This document shows positions 33,366-45,489 of a stretch of 64,000 bases of DNA, in pieces. The notes under the pieces were generated by a model that was given only the letters and a program-made list of their open reading frames with translations, had not been told where the DNA came from and made no database searches. Every line of letters starts with the position of its first letter. Position 1 is the stretch's first letter. This stretch comes from Amphiura filiformis. Taxonomy: Eukaryota; Echinodermata; Ophiuroidea; Amphilepidida; Amphiuridae. The position numbers and the translations under genes were made by a program. The DNA lies in NCBI RefSeq assembly GCF_039555335.1, contig NC_092646.1:21287029-21351028 (forward strand), written 5' to 3'.

Positions 33366-34082
33366 AAAGTGAATTTCAGGGGGGCAAAATTAACAAATTG
33401 GGTTTTATTGCTGACAAGACCTTAAAAGGATTTAATTAATGTGTGCACAATTGATAGATTTTCAAAACTTATCTTTTCAGTCACCGTCGCCCTCTGTTTG
33501 TTAGCTTCCCAAGTGGACTACTGACTTTGGATTGCAGTTAACATTTTTAACACAGGACTCTATGGAGAGTTAGGCCAATTTCTGGCCTAACTAAAATTGG
33601 TCATGATGTAATGCATCTTTAAATGAATCTGGCTTGTGATTGATCGCCCAGATCCCGTTATGGTTTAAATCCTCCCGACACGGACTGGTACCATTAACTA
33701 TACATGGTACACAACTATCTAGGGAATGCGGCGCTTTTGTGCTGGCAGATGAACGTACGCATCTAGCGCGTATTGTACCACCATGCTTAGTCTTGTGGTT
33801 TTTTATTGATAAACAAGTATGATTGACAGTGTGTTTTAGAGAACGAAGTCCCGGGTAAACAGGGGGTAAAGTTCTGCTTAAAAGTGAAAGTCCATAGTCG
33901 GTTTTTCGGATAATAAACTGGCAGATTCTAAAATTAGAATTGTTCAGTATTGAAGTGTCATTATAATTATGCCATTATGATATGTTGCATTCAATAATAT
34001 AAGCCTACGTAGGGCCTATACTTTACTTTTACTGTCACAAATATAATTATATAAACTTTTTCATAACCATTTTATACTAGTA

Positions 34083-34970
34083 CAGGGTGAGTCAAAAAAA
34101 GTGCAATAGAGAATAGAATCCATTTTTATTTAAGAACCGATTTGAACTTTTTAAGTTTTAATACATTTTATAAATGATATATCCATTAGTGACCTTGTGT
34201 GAAAAAACCAAGGAATTAGCATTTAACGTTTTGTTTTTATGACACATTTTATAGCGATACCCAATTTTAATGTTTGTCCAAGAAACATCTAAAATTTGAA
34301 TGTCAGCCCACTCTGTGTAAGGTAGATTTGGAACAACTGCTATTTTCTTAACCTCATTGGCATTGAAATAAAATGGAGCACCCAAATTGTTATTGTCCTT
34401 GGTCTTGTTTAAGGAAAAGAAACATTATTTGTTGTTATTTTCATTTCTCATTGATTTTAAAGATGTTTATTCTCTATCAAAAATATACACGGATTTTTCA
34501 AATGTCGCAATGAAATGCGCCATAAATTGAAGTGGAGTGCATTATAAAATATCCAGTAAGTTAGACATATTGGGATTAAAAAAACTGGAGTTGGAGTCGA
34601 GTGAGGTATGAAGGACTTAAAGTAATGTTAGAAAGTTTGTTTGAACAGAAAAAAGAAATTAAAATAACGCAAAAATCAACCTTATTTAAGTTAAAGTCAG
34701 TTTCAGAGCTGAATGCCTTTATCGTGCATTGTGTGCTCTCATTCAAAATACATGGTACCTCGTGGATAAGTAATGAAATTGGGTGTCGCAGCAAAAGGAC
34801 TCATAAAAATTAAACTGTAAATGTGATTGACTTCATTTTTTCACAACAGATGACTATTGAGTGTGGAATTTATAGACACTTTCAATAATTGGAAAGTTCA
34901 ACGTGGTTCTTACATAAATATCGATTATTTGCTCTATTGCACTTTTTTTGACTCACCCTGTATTTTGATG
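34083..34970. mobile_element. Mariner-like non-autonomous element with 29-bp perfect TIRs
   Basis: Left TIR CAGGGTGAGTCAAAAAAAGT extends to 29 bases, matched exactly by the reverse complement at 34942-34970. TA flanks both ends (34081-34082 and 34971-34972). The 888-bp interior holds only short frames, among them a - strand 75-codon frame at 34158-34385 that I do not recognise. TA target and CAGGGTG ends fit Tc1/mariner. Perfect TIRs imply recent mobility. It lies in the largest PFN4 intron. Confidence 0.82.
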
Positions 34971-35430
34971 TAATAAATATCAGTATAATTTCTAGTTCAA
35001 CTGAATGTGTTCATCATGATTAATAACATTTTTATTTATCAAAAATCGACTATGGCATAGTCTAGGATCAAAGCAAAGTGTGAATGGTAGAGATCCATAA
35101 TGCATCTCACGAATGCGCACCAATTCTTTAGAAATTAAACCGCCCTGCATTTAACTGCATTTCCAACATAATTAGCTTATGTCCAGGCGCGTACAGAAAT
35201 CTAGCAACCAGAAGGGGGGACACACATTTTTTAGTGAGCTAATATAACATAATTGAAGCTGAAATGGTCAAATATGAGATTAATCACATCAAAATCACAT
35301 GCACACAGGTGTTTCTCTTTTCTTATTTCTCTTCTCTTCTTTGATACCCAGGGGTGTGCCCCTGTTTAAAAGGGCTGTATACGCTACTGGCGCCTCGATT
35401 AAAGGTAGAATACTAGGTAATTGTAAGGAC

Positions 35431-35747
35431 AGGGAAAATGTGCGATGCACAAAAAAGCACTGAAATGTGCGCATTTCAGGTATAATCGCGCATTTCAGGT
35501 ATAATCGCGCATTTTAGGTCCGACTGTGAATTTTAAGATTTTCCCAAAATAACTATTTTTCAAGTACTCATTTTCCAAAAACCTGAAGTTAAGTATCAAG
35601 TATAGAAAATAGCCTGTTTCAAAAAATTGCAAGAAAATATAGATGAAAAAAAAGCAAAATTTTCTAAAATATTGCAAATTCAAACTTTTTGGGGAGAAAA
35701 ATCACACATTTTGGAAAAAAATGCACAAAAAATCGCGCATTTTCCCT
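35431..35747. mobile_element. MITE with AGGGAAAATG ends
   Basis: AGGGAAAATGTGCGAT at 35431 mirrors 'atcgcgcattttccct' ending at 35747. Just inside the left end, 'gcgcatttcaggtataatc' is repeated two to three times in tandem (35470-35515). Confidence 0.65.
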
Positions 35748-35789
35748 AGCATAGATGCTTAGGTAATTGTAACCTCGTAAATCACCTAC

Positions 35790-35891
35790 CTGTGCTGGTC
35801 TGTGTGGAATTTCAGGATCAATATGATTGATAACAAGACGCACAAGTTCTTCTATTTTATCCAAATGAGCGTAATCACTTAGTTCAACCAT
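35790..35891 (-). CDS. PFN4: Profilin-4 gene, first coding exon: N-terminal extension
   Basis: On the - strand an ATG in strong context (ACAACAATGG) starts MVELSDYAHLDKIEELVRLV, then INHIDPEIPHRPAQ, followed by GTAGGTGA as donor. An in-frame TAA stands eight codons upstream of the ATG, so the frame begins here. The exon ends on a codon and joins the next exon in phase 0, adding 34 residues plus DRTK before the usual profilin-4 start. The segment has a predicted amphipathic helix (DKIEELVRLVINHI) and no Pro-rich or signal sequence. I do not recognise a domain in it. Confidence 0.72.
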
Positions 35892-36099
35892 TGTTGTGAC
35901 AATATCAATGTGTTACTATCAAGGTACTTGATTACACACACAAATCATGCATAATATAATTGGGTCTATTTGAGAAACCAGTCCGAAGGGGATCAAGATA
36001 AGAAAAGAAGAAACAGATCTTTCCAATCTGAGCTCGAAAGTTGGTAAACCGCAGCTGAATTATCTGTTGGCACTAAAATATGTTGAAAGATGTACAGTG

Positions 36100-36520
36100 T
36101 ACATACGTGTAGATTACCAGGCTGCAATTGCCTACAATGATATTCCTTGTGCTTCTTGGTGATATGGTGCCTGCTTTTCTAAACATGCTAAACCGAGTCT
36201 GAAAGTTGAACTGCTGCTGATATTATGTTTCCATCAACTAGGAAACTGAAGATGGAAAGTATATAAATGAGGTATTCACCAGACTGTAATTACCTACAAC
36301 ACTGATAAAATGTGCATCTCCTCAAAGACAATGCTTACAAATTCATGCCGTCATGTATACCAACACTGAGGTTGAAAGTGGGTGAACTGCAAGTAAATTA
36401 TCTATTGCTCCCAATAAAGAAGAAAGATGCAACCAGAAATTGCGTAGACAATAATAATAAAATGTGTCCTTTGCTCCTTGATGATGGTGCTTACAATTCA
36501 CAAGATACAAATGTTGACCA
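36100..36520 (+). repeat. Degenerate tandem repeat upstream of the PFN4 start
   Basis: Three diverged units start at 'attaccaggctgcaattgcc' (36113), 'tcaccagactgtaattacct' (36277) and 'caaccagaaattgcgtagac' (36430), a period of about 155-165 bp. Each is followed by 'ctcc/cttg...atg(g)tgc(c)t(t)ac' and 'ctgagnttgaaagt(t)g...ctg'. They occupy the region where the PFN4 promoter should be. Confidence 0.5.
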
Positions 36521-38524
36521 GTTGAAACATTTGGCATATCATTATATGTCACATCAGCCTAGATGTTCTATCAGAGAAGATTCTCTGGTTGTATCAGTTT
36601 ATGTTTACGTAAATACACTTCTCTGCTGGTGTATGGTGGTATGAAAACAGGATGTACGTCAATGCCGAGTAGCCTATTGGGTGCAGAATCAATATAACTT
36701 GCAAATTGCAGCCAAAAACATGGAAAAATATTGCTGCACCATGTGAATCCTTTTGCTGTGTCGTACTGGCAGCTCGCAGGTGATCAAGTGTCCGATAAAG
36801 TAAGCCAAAACATGGTGAAAATTTCCTCTAAAAACCATTGATTTTCAGAGAATATCAGGTATATTAGTAATCAATAACAACAATCCACCAATCCTAACTG
36901 TTAACAGTTAGGTAGACCAAAATAATCAATTCTTCTCATACACAGTGACTGTTGTTCCATTTCACCCTGGGGTCTATATTTAGTAGTGGTACAAACAAAG
37001 GGACAGTACACAAAGGATTATATACATGGGCAATTCCACGGTAACTCGTGCTACACTTTATGGCGTCCTTTTACATACTTTGTGCTCCAGCTTTTAAATT
37101 GATTTGATTGGAATCTGTATTTTTTGTATTTTAATACCCAACATTCAAGGCTAGATCCTCATAGTATTGCTAATTCAGGATATCAACTTTTGTATGTATG
37201 GGACAGCTATAAAATCGGTAACTTCGTGCTACTGAGCAGAGGACATGCTTAAAAATCACTCATTTTTATTTTGATGGTGTGCTAAAACAAAAAACACTAA
37301 AGCCTTATTGATTATATGATAAGTAATTGCTATAATAAGGTTTGTTTTGGTATACCTTAAAAAGTTGTGCCCCTCATAGTTTTACATTGACTGGCAAAAA
37401 ACATGGTAACTCGTACTACGGTAACTCGTATACAGTTTGTCCGCCATATATAAAATGGTATTGTTCATCTAAATGTCTTTTTTTTTTTGATAACAATTCC
37501 TCAACAACTGGTGTAATGATCAAATAACTCAATCTATGTACAAATAACCCCCCAAATAACCCATCTATGTACAAATAACACTATTCAGTGTATGTACCAG
37601 CATACAATGTACCACACACATTACATACAAACATCCCAGCGTTACATACGCCTTGCTTGATCCTGTTTGGATATTTTATTCTAGGGCTTAAATTTAAACA
37701 GTTAAATTGAACAGTCAACAATTGATAAAACTTTTACTTCCATGTTATTTGACTCTAAATTCCCTCACAAAACTTGTAATGTTCATGGTTATTTGCTCTG
37801 TAAGTTTTTAAAAATTGCTTTCTGAGTTATAGAATGTTTGGTCATCTTTTGGTTGAGACCATTTCCTGCTTGGTGCAAATACTCTAGTTTGCCCGATTTC
37901 AATCACTTCACTATAAGCTGGAAAATGAGCCTCATTACACTCAACAACAAACCAATTTCCAATACAAATCTCAGAACTATACCAATCTCAGTATCAACAA
38001 TGTCACTGTGGCTGTTAATCTCAGGATTTCCAGTATCTATTTTGTTTGTTTTATTTCTTCTTTTGCCTCGGTTACTCATTCAGTGGATGTTTTAAGGTAT
38101 CCTCTGTTCTTCCATGAGGCCCATATTAATTGATTGGTTCTTAGGCTAGATCCTAGGGGGTGGAGGGCTAAAATTTTGGTTGCATCATTTTGACCAGGTA
38201 TTGATAGTGGGATATATGCTAAATAGCATGTTTTTTAGAGAGACTGTACAATGTAAAGTCTTTGAGCTTAAAAAAAAAGGACTTTATTGGTGTGTGCAAA
38301 AATTTGGTATAAATAAATTTACACTATTTTGGCACATGATCGGGGTGGAAACGGGCTCCTTGAATCTTATCTCTCTCTTTGCCTTCCATATTTTTACTTT
38401 AATTTTCCTGCGACAGGAGGTCACTTTTCTCTTTAATTTTTGGCCCCCACACATGTGTGGTTGCCTGGTTGTTTCTTTCTTTCTTTCTTTGTTTGGCTGT
38501 CCGGGCGGAAGCAAATTCATTAAT

Positions 38525-38830
38525 CCAAGTGCTGTACAGCTCCAACACAATAACTACAAACTTGGTACCGGTATGGTGATAGAATAATGGTGGCTTGATG
38601 TGCTGTGTAGTTTTGTGTTATGTTATTTGCATATTTATGAATATTAATGAGCTTATTTACAAATTTTGCCTACATTTTCATTAATCCACTTTGCAGCATT
38701 ATAAACACAATAACCAATCAACTTCAAACTTGGTTTGGTCGGATATGGTGGCCTGATGTGCTGTATAATTTTGTGTCATGTTATTTGCATATTTATGAAT
38801 ATTAATGAGCTTATTTGCATATTGCATATT
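38525..38830 (+). repeat. Two-copy repeat, TTATTTGCATATTTATGAAT type
   Basis: 'cacaataactacaaacttgg...tggtggcttgatgtgctgt...gcatatttatgaatattaatg' at 38542-38660 recurs at 38706-38820. The period is about 163 bp, ending in alternating 'ttgcatattgcatatt'. It lies inside the 37-40 kb element. Confidence 0.65.
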
Positions 38831-38968
38831 ATTTTTATTTACAAACCTTTGTTATTTACACACTTTTGTGTGTGTGTGTATAGGCACCTTAATTACTTAA
38901 CTGCATAATTCTAGTTTGTCATGGGCAGGCTGCCCCCTCCCCACACTGGCTACACTGCTGCTAGAAAG

Positions 38969-39715
38969 CTGTTACCAATATCATGGTCACATATAAATGC
39001 ATATTCATGTAGTTGGGAGATCCTCTATTGCTGCCAAGTGGTAGATTTTGCATTACCTTTGCTGGTACATGGGGAAGTGGGCTATGGTAACTCGTGCTAC
39101 ATCGGTAACTCGTGCTACTGGTAACTCGTGCTACAGTTTTAAATGGGTCATTATTATGTGATGGATAGTGTTTTGTATATTAATTTCTTATTTTTACTCA
39201 AGGCACTACTAGTAGAAGGAAAATAATAAGTGGCATCAATTAAACTGCCAACATTTTGAAAATATATAAAAAAAATGCATCTTTCGGTAACTCGAGAAAC
39301 GCCATATTTGCCGCTATGAAAATGCAAAAAAAAAAAAAAAATAGTTACCAATACCATGGTCACATATAAATGCATATTCATGTAGTTGGGAGGTCCTCTA
39401 TTGCTGCCAAGTGGTAGATTTTGCATTACCTTTGCTGGTACAGGGGGAAGTGGGCTATGGTAACTCGTGCTACATCGGTAACTCGTGCTACTGGTAACTC
39501 GTGCTACAGTTTTAATGGGTCATTATTATGTGATGGATAGTGTTTTGTATATTAATTTCTTATTTTTACTTAAGGCACTACTAGTAGAAGGAAAATAATA
39601 AGTGGCATCAATTACATTGCCAACATTTTGAAAATATATAAAAAAATGCATCTTTCGGTAACTCGTGCTACGCCATATTTAGTGCTATGAAAACGCAATG
39701 AAAGAAAAAAAAAAT
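38969..39715 (+). repeat. 370-bp tandem duplication carrying GGTAACTCGTGCTAC triplets
   Basis: 'gttaccaatatcatggtcac' at 38969 begins a unit repeated from 39345 ('gttaccaataccatggtcac'). Each unit has the same triplet of GGTAACTCGTGCTAC, then a fourth copy about 180 bp later. The fourth copy is degraded in unit 1 (39286) and intact in unit 2 (39657). An A run separates the units. Confidence 0.85.
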
Positions 39716-40032
39716 TAGTGGGGATTATTTAAAATGTGTTGGATGTTTCTTGAAGACCATATTTCAGAGATATAAAATGTATCAAATTTAAAAGAAAAGT
39801 GCCCATGTTTACTAAAATAGGCCCACTTGGAAAATATCTAAGTTGAACAGGAGTTCTTCACTTAAAATACACTCCCCAAAGAAACTTTTAAAAAAACCCA
39901 AAATGTTAGAAAATGCCGAAAAAAGTTTATAACTTGAACCTTACATCTGTTTGGAATAATATAAAAGTTAAAAGAAATATATATTGACAATTTCATTTTT
40001 TGAGTCATGTCCACTTTTGCTTGAATTGCCCA

Positions 40033-40986
40033 CATGTACACACCCACCTCAACCTCTGTTGGTGCTCTCAAAGGGCGCTTTCCTATTCTGCTATCAGGAG
40101 TGTCAGCCATATTGCACTTTTGTTTACACATAGAGATTGTTGCTAAGGAAGTGTGTCTGGGAGGAAATGCCCAGGGACAGCAATGCTCAGTGATGGATTG
40201 CCACCTGGAGTGTAATGACAAGCTACTGGATGGTTTTGATTGGTCAATAAATTTGTTTAATGTCATTAAATTATAAAACTGAAGAAATTAAATTGTTGCA
40301 AATGTTTGGAGTAGAGTACATGTTAAATGGCTTTAGTCCCAGATGAAAATCCATGGGGGGGCAAAGAGAAAATGTTAAAAACAAGTTTGATGAGTTTTTA
40401 CTTTTTGAACAATTTTAGAAAAAGAAAAAAATGACTAGAAAAAAATGTAGAGAGAGGATACAAACTGATACTATAGATTTTGAGAAGTTGAATGATTTTT
40501 GGATAATTTTGGTCACCTTTGGTGTAAATGCCCAATGCTGACAGAAGTCCAGTAAACTTATTTTTGAAGTTTTAGGTCTTGACAAGCAATATCCATCAAA
40601 AACAAAACTATGGACACCAAAACAAGCTTTCTGTGGTAAAATTGCATTTGGCAGCCGGACTAGAGCTGAGCTAATAGAATATTAAAAAGTCTCTGGTTCC
40701 CAGGTAAATCAAGCCGCTATCCACAACAGGAAAAAGCCACTGGCTACATAATCCATTTTCAATATTGATGAATTTTTCATAACTTTGAAATCTTATTGCA
40801 TGGTGCAAATTCATGTTCTTAAATTTCTTCTCTTGCACTATGTAAGCCTACATGATGAATTTTTAAAATAGCTCCTGGCTCAGTGAAAATAGCCCTGGTT
40901 GGTGGCAAGGACAAGCTTATGAACCAGGGACCTTCTTTGTAAATACAGAGTAGTAAGTAGCCCCTGGTCCCAAAATCCTTATTTTC
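40033..40986. other. Unassigned stretch
   Basis: No gene or clear inverted pair. Short frames here read across low-complexity AT-rich DNA. Confidence 0.35.
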
Positions 40987-41454
40987 AACCCAGGCCCCCC
41001 AACTCAACACAAAAGTTGGCAACCATGAGAGTTACCAAATCTTTCAAACACCCCCTTTTGCAATGATTTTTCATCAAATTTACCCCCTTTTCATGCAAAA
41101 TCGAGGACAAAATTTGGCCAAAACAACCCCCTTTTGTTGTTTTCAATGACTAGAATTTCCAACACCCATTTTAAATGACTAGAATTTCAAACACCCCTTT
41201 TTCAATGACACTAAATATTGCCAAAAAATTACAAGATTTTCTCAAGTACCCCTTTTATCCAAATTTCGCGGACAGTGCAAATTAAATACCCCCAATAATG
41301 CTGATTTAACAGTCAAATTTCGCGGACAGTTCAACTTAAATCCCCCCTATTTTGCCAATTTCGCGTTCTTTGCTACTGTTAAAAAATTACCCTTTTTCCG
41401 TGCTTTTTGGTAACTCTCATGGTTGCCAATTTTGGGTTGAGTTGGGGGCCAGGT
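40987..41454. mobile_element. Foldback with about 50-bp arms
   Basis: 'aacccaggccccccaactca' and 'gttggcaaccatgagagtta' on the left mirror 'taactctcatggttgccaa' and 'gttgagttgggggcc' on the right. The interior repeats 'cgcggacagt' and 'acaccccctttt' in tandem-like fashion. Confidence 0.7.
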
Positions 41455-43946
41455 TTTCAACCTGGGGGGGGGTACTCCCATACAAAAAGGCATATGGGGA
41501 TGTGCTGCTCCAATGGCTTGTTCTCTTGCAAATAATCCTTAGACATGGTCCCTATTTTTTGCTGGAAAATCCATATAGGCATAGATCCTTTTTGGGGTGA
41601 TTTATTTGTCTACAAGAAAATAATCAAAATCAAATGTTATGTTCTGAGAACTGAATAACTGTTATCATACCCTTGTGTAACCATAGTGACCGCATACATT
41701 CAACTGACTTCAAAAACTATGATATACTTAACTTGGACAGGAAAATGGGTATATATTTTATAGAAATCCTTAGACATGGGTACTTATCCACGGTCAAATG
41801 GCCCTTGGAAATGAGTACGAATTTCAAGTCTGGAGCCTCACAGTCACACCCCTGTCCACAAAAATATTGAAGTACCCCACCCGAATTTTCAAGCTAGGTT
41901 TAGAGTCCAAGATTAAAAGCTGTAAATTGTAAGAAAGTACCAAATGGTTCATGAAGGTTGATTTACTTATTGCTAACTTAAGATGAATTACTGATTTATA
42001 AAGCTATCATTTTACCTCATCATGCTCATCATTATATCACCTGTTCAACTTCAAGACTGATGATGAGAGTGATAAATTTCATTGTTTCTCTTCATTCAAC
42101 TCTGGTGATTGATGACCACAAAGCTACTCAAAATTAACACAGGCTCTGTGCTGTACTCTGATACCTACGATGATCCAAGATGCTACGCTTGGTGTTCGCT
42201 TTGCTCTCTATTCAAGAGGCGTTGTGTTTGTGAACGGGGCTAGTGCTACTCAAAATACCAGTATATTATTACCAAGCAATGGTGTCAATTATGATTAAAT
42301 AATTGATAGACCAACAATAGAGGTAACAATAAATGAAAATAATATGCAGCATATTTGTTCCATTAGCTGCCCAGGGCACACACGCTTTGTTAAAACAAAT
42401 TCATTTTGGGTGGGCGCTTATTTTTTACATTGTTTAAGCCGACAATACATAAAAAAGTGATGAAATATCCACGCAATTGACTTGAAATGCAAAGTACTAC
42501 TGAGAATTATGTTGGGTTGGGAATGTGCATAATGATAACAAGTGGAAAGTGATATTTAAGGGTGCATTTATTGAAGTAGTCAGTACAGTGTCATTACATT
42601 TTAAATGTTCATCCGACTAAATTCAGATATCAACGAACACTAGCTGCGAGGGCATCTGTGAACAATTCGTAGCTAGTGTTTCTCTTGAAAGTAACTTCAA
42701 AAGCAGTAGTAAAGTAGGGATGGTCCATACGATCATCCCCCCTAATGTTGATACCTGTATGTGGGTTTCTGACCAAATTAACCTCATATTTGGCCATTTT
42801 AGCCCCCAAAGTGCCAATTTTTGCGCACTTCACATGAATATATTCAACGTTTCACCATATTGCATCATTTATTTTATAGCTTCAATAATGGCAAAAATTT
42901 TTGCGTGCTTCACACACATTTGTACCATAGACTATAATTGGTTGCCAAAGGGTGCTGGATTCATTATACTTCAAGAAAATTTGTCCAACACCATCCCCCA
43001 ATGTCAAAAAGAAATCTATGCCACTGGCAGTGGCAGGGATGCACACAACCAGTAAGTTTTATATAGCTCCATCTTAGGTGTATTGTACAGTGCTTCCTTC
43101 CTGTCAATACTGTGCAGCTCTGGGTTAGCGGAAAATAAACACAAAACGTGATGCGGGCAGTAGCCTAGCCAGGATATTGGTGTGTGGGGCAAAGTAATAC
43201 TTTTGTCCCCTGAGGGCAAAGTAAAATTTTTGTCCCCCTGGGGGCAAAGCCAAATTTTTGTACCCATTTGTCAATTGTTAGTCATTTTAAAGACGCTTTA
43301 CTTTTTGCAGTCCGGGGGGTATATGAATGGGTCCTTTTTTCAAAATTTTCTCAATTTTTCTTGAAAAATTGGTATATTTATGGGTCCACTTTCAAATTCT
43401 CAGCGGCACGTCCCTACCAAAAACCAAACTTGAGTACCCCGGTGCCATGCCCTGCCATCTTATCCTTCAATATTTTCTGCCCCCTCATCCTCTCGGATAT
43501 GCAACTGGTGTGGGCATGGTGACAACAGGAAAGTTATAAACAGGTGCAAATATAAACATATGTGTGCCAGTGTACCTGACTAGACAGACCAACACAGGCC
43601 ATATACCTAGTGTAAGAACTAATGTGGTCCCTACAGATATAATCATACCAAGACAAAGCTGATTTAAACATGTAAAAGTCAGCTGTCAGCATTATAAAGC
43701 CATGTAAAGACAATATCAGTGACTGTTTCAGACAACAAAATAAACATAACCTGTGTCCCTCTGAGTTAGCTTTTAAAAATGTATACCTCTTCAGTCCCAG
43801 GCTTGATTCTTCCTTCATTCTCCAGCTTCCCAAGATATCTGGCAATCAACTCCATGGACTCCACTATGTCCACCATAGCTGCAGAAGGGTGTGTTCAAAC
43901 TGAGATATTTCCAGTTTGCATTTCAAAATATCACAGCACACCCTGT
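41455..43946. other. 2.5 kb with no gene recognised
   Basis: Contains three near-tandem 30-bp copies of 'gggcaaagtaaaatttttgt' / 'cccctg' at 43187-43265, and a short stem 'cactagctgcgag' / 'cgtagctagtg' near 42640-42680. Open frames around 42720-43055 have no recognisable domain. Confidence 0.4.
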
Positions 43947-44203
43947 GTTGCCAACAAATTTCAGCCCATAGTGGGTCACATCTCCGTAAAGTCACCCAAT
44001 TTTCCCCTTAACCATTTGTTTCTATGAGACGCTGTACTATTGAAAGTCACAGGCACCAATACTGAAAAGTCACCTATTTTTTTCTTAACTATTGGTTTTT
44101 CTATGAGACAGGAAAGAAAATTGTCAAAAGCCATATATGCGGACAAATCTTCAAAAATCACCCAATTGGGCTACCAAATCATCACCATGGATTTGGCAAA
44201 CCT
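43947..44203. mobile_element. MITE with GTTGCCAA / TTTGGCAAAC ends
   Basis: 'gttgccaacaaatttcag' on the left; 'tggatttggcaaac' on the right. Inner 'aagtcacccaattttcccct' and 'aaaatcacccaattgggcta' are related. It shares sequence in reverse orientation with 1910-2118. Confidence 0.55.
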
Positions 44204-45489
44204 GAGCAGGAACACCAGATTGAACACTCACCAATCATAGACCCTATAAAGAATAGGGTCTATGCACCAATGCTCACCAAGAAAACAGTTTTGATAAACA
44301 CCACTTAAATCTGAAATGCTAAGTGGTGCTTGTCAAATAATATGGGCCCTACTTTTTTCAAGTGGGATTTATTGATTTTTTTCTTTGTTCCAAAATAATG
44401 TTATTGTGCCAGTCCAAACATTAGTTATATGCTGAGATTTTCTTCTACGCAAGCAATCTAGAGACATGCTTGATAAACTACTTACATAACAAATTACCGA
44501 GTTGCAAAACTTTTCGTGATAAAATCTCGAACGGTGGTAATGCAACTGCAAATTTCACTTTTGCAAACTTAATCATTCACAGAGTTACGCTGCATATTCC
44601 CCTTATTTTTTTCAATCTTAGTGATAAAGTCTAAAAATGAGCAAAAATACCTTTAAAAATATCCAGGGACCTCAAAATAGTGCGCATCAGTTACTATGTC
44701 CGCCTAGTAACAAGTTATTACGTCACACCAAACAAACAAAATCTTACGTCTTTGTGTATCAACACGTCGCGTCAAACAAGAAAAAACATGTATCATTTAG
44801 TTCGCGTCATCAAATTTTCAGTCATTCACTGCCTTAGGTCTTATATTAAATCTGTGGGCCCGGAGCAACCCATGTCATTTTTAGGGGCCGAAACTTGACA
44901 CACACAAATGTTTCAAACAGTTTGCAGATTTGAATGTTAAACTGGTCCACCATTTGTGACAATTTCTCCATTGAAGCAATTTGTGATTTGTAATACCCAA
45001 TGAGGTACTTAAATCATTGTAACATTTGCTGAGGAGGACACCCTCAATATTTCTCAAAATTCTGTTTTGTACAAGATTGTAATGTACTTTATCAAAGTAA
45101 CATACCCCGGCTGCAAAAATTGAGACTTTAGGTGGCACTGTAGTTTTATCAAAATCCGAGATTTTGAATCAAACACAGGAACTGTTTGTTAAATTATTAC
45201 GATGGAAATATTAGCCAAACGCGCATGCGGTACATAATGTTCATAACACACTTATGCAGTGGCGCATGGGATGGTCATACACACATCAAAGGATCATACC
45301 ATAGCACAACCGACGTAGTGACACGCATAGGCGACATCTGCACTGGTAGAAAATTTCAATTTTCTTTGCTTAGCCTTATTCATGTTATTTGTTCAACACA
45401 AAATTAAAAGGGGACACATCTGATCGTAAATGGAAATGTTACAACATGGCTTTTTAAAACTACCCTGTGAAAGACTACTGTACTTAAAA
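44204..45489. other. Unassigned stretch
   Basis: Includes 45160-45245 ('gattttgaatcaaacacagg...attacgatggaaatattag...aaacgcgcatgc'), a direct repeat of 46752-46850. No gene seen. Confidence 0.4.

Larger units (their letters stand above)
37027..40032. mobile_element. 3-kb element with dispersed GGTAACTCGTGCTAC words
   Basis: Ends TGGGCAATTC at 37027 and its reverse complement at 40023-40032, within the longer similarity ACATG(TG)GGCAATTC. Eight exact GGTAACTCGTGCTAC copies lie at 37040, 39086, 39104, 39120, 39459, 39477, 39493 and 39657. Variants lie at 37217, 37405, 37420 and 39286. A 370-bp internal duplication is present. The 135-codon + strand frame at 38180-38587 is hydrophobic and unrecognised. 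No transposase is identified, so the superfamily is unknown. Confidence 0.6.

Noticed and set aside
38180..38587. 135-codon + strand frame in the 3-kb element
   Set aside because: Phe/Leu-rich from T-rich DNA and containing a TTTC run. No transposase motif could be seen, so I do not call it a gene.
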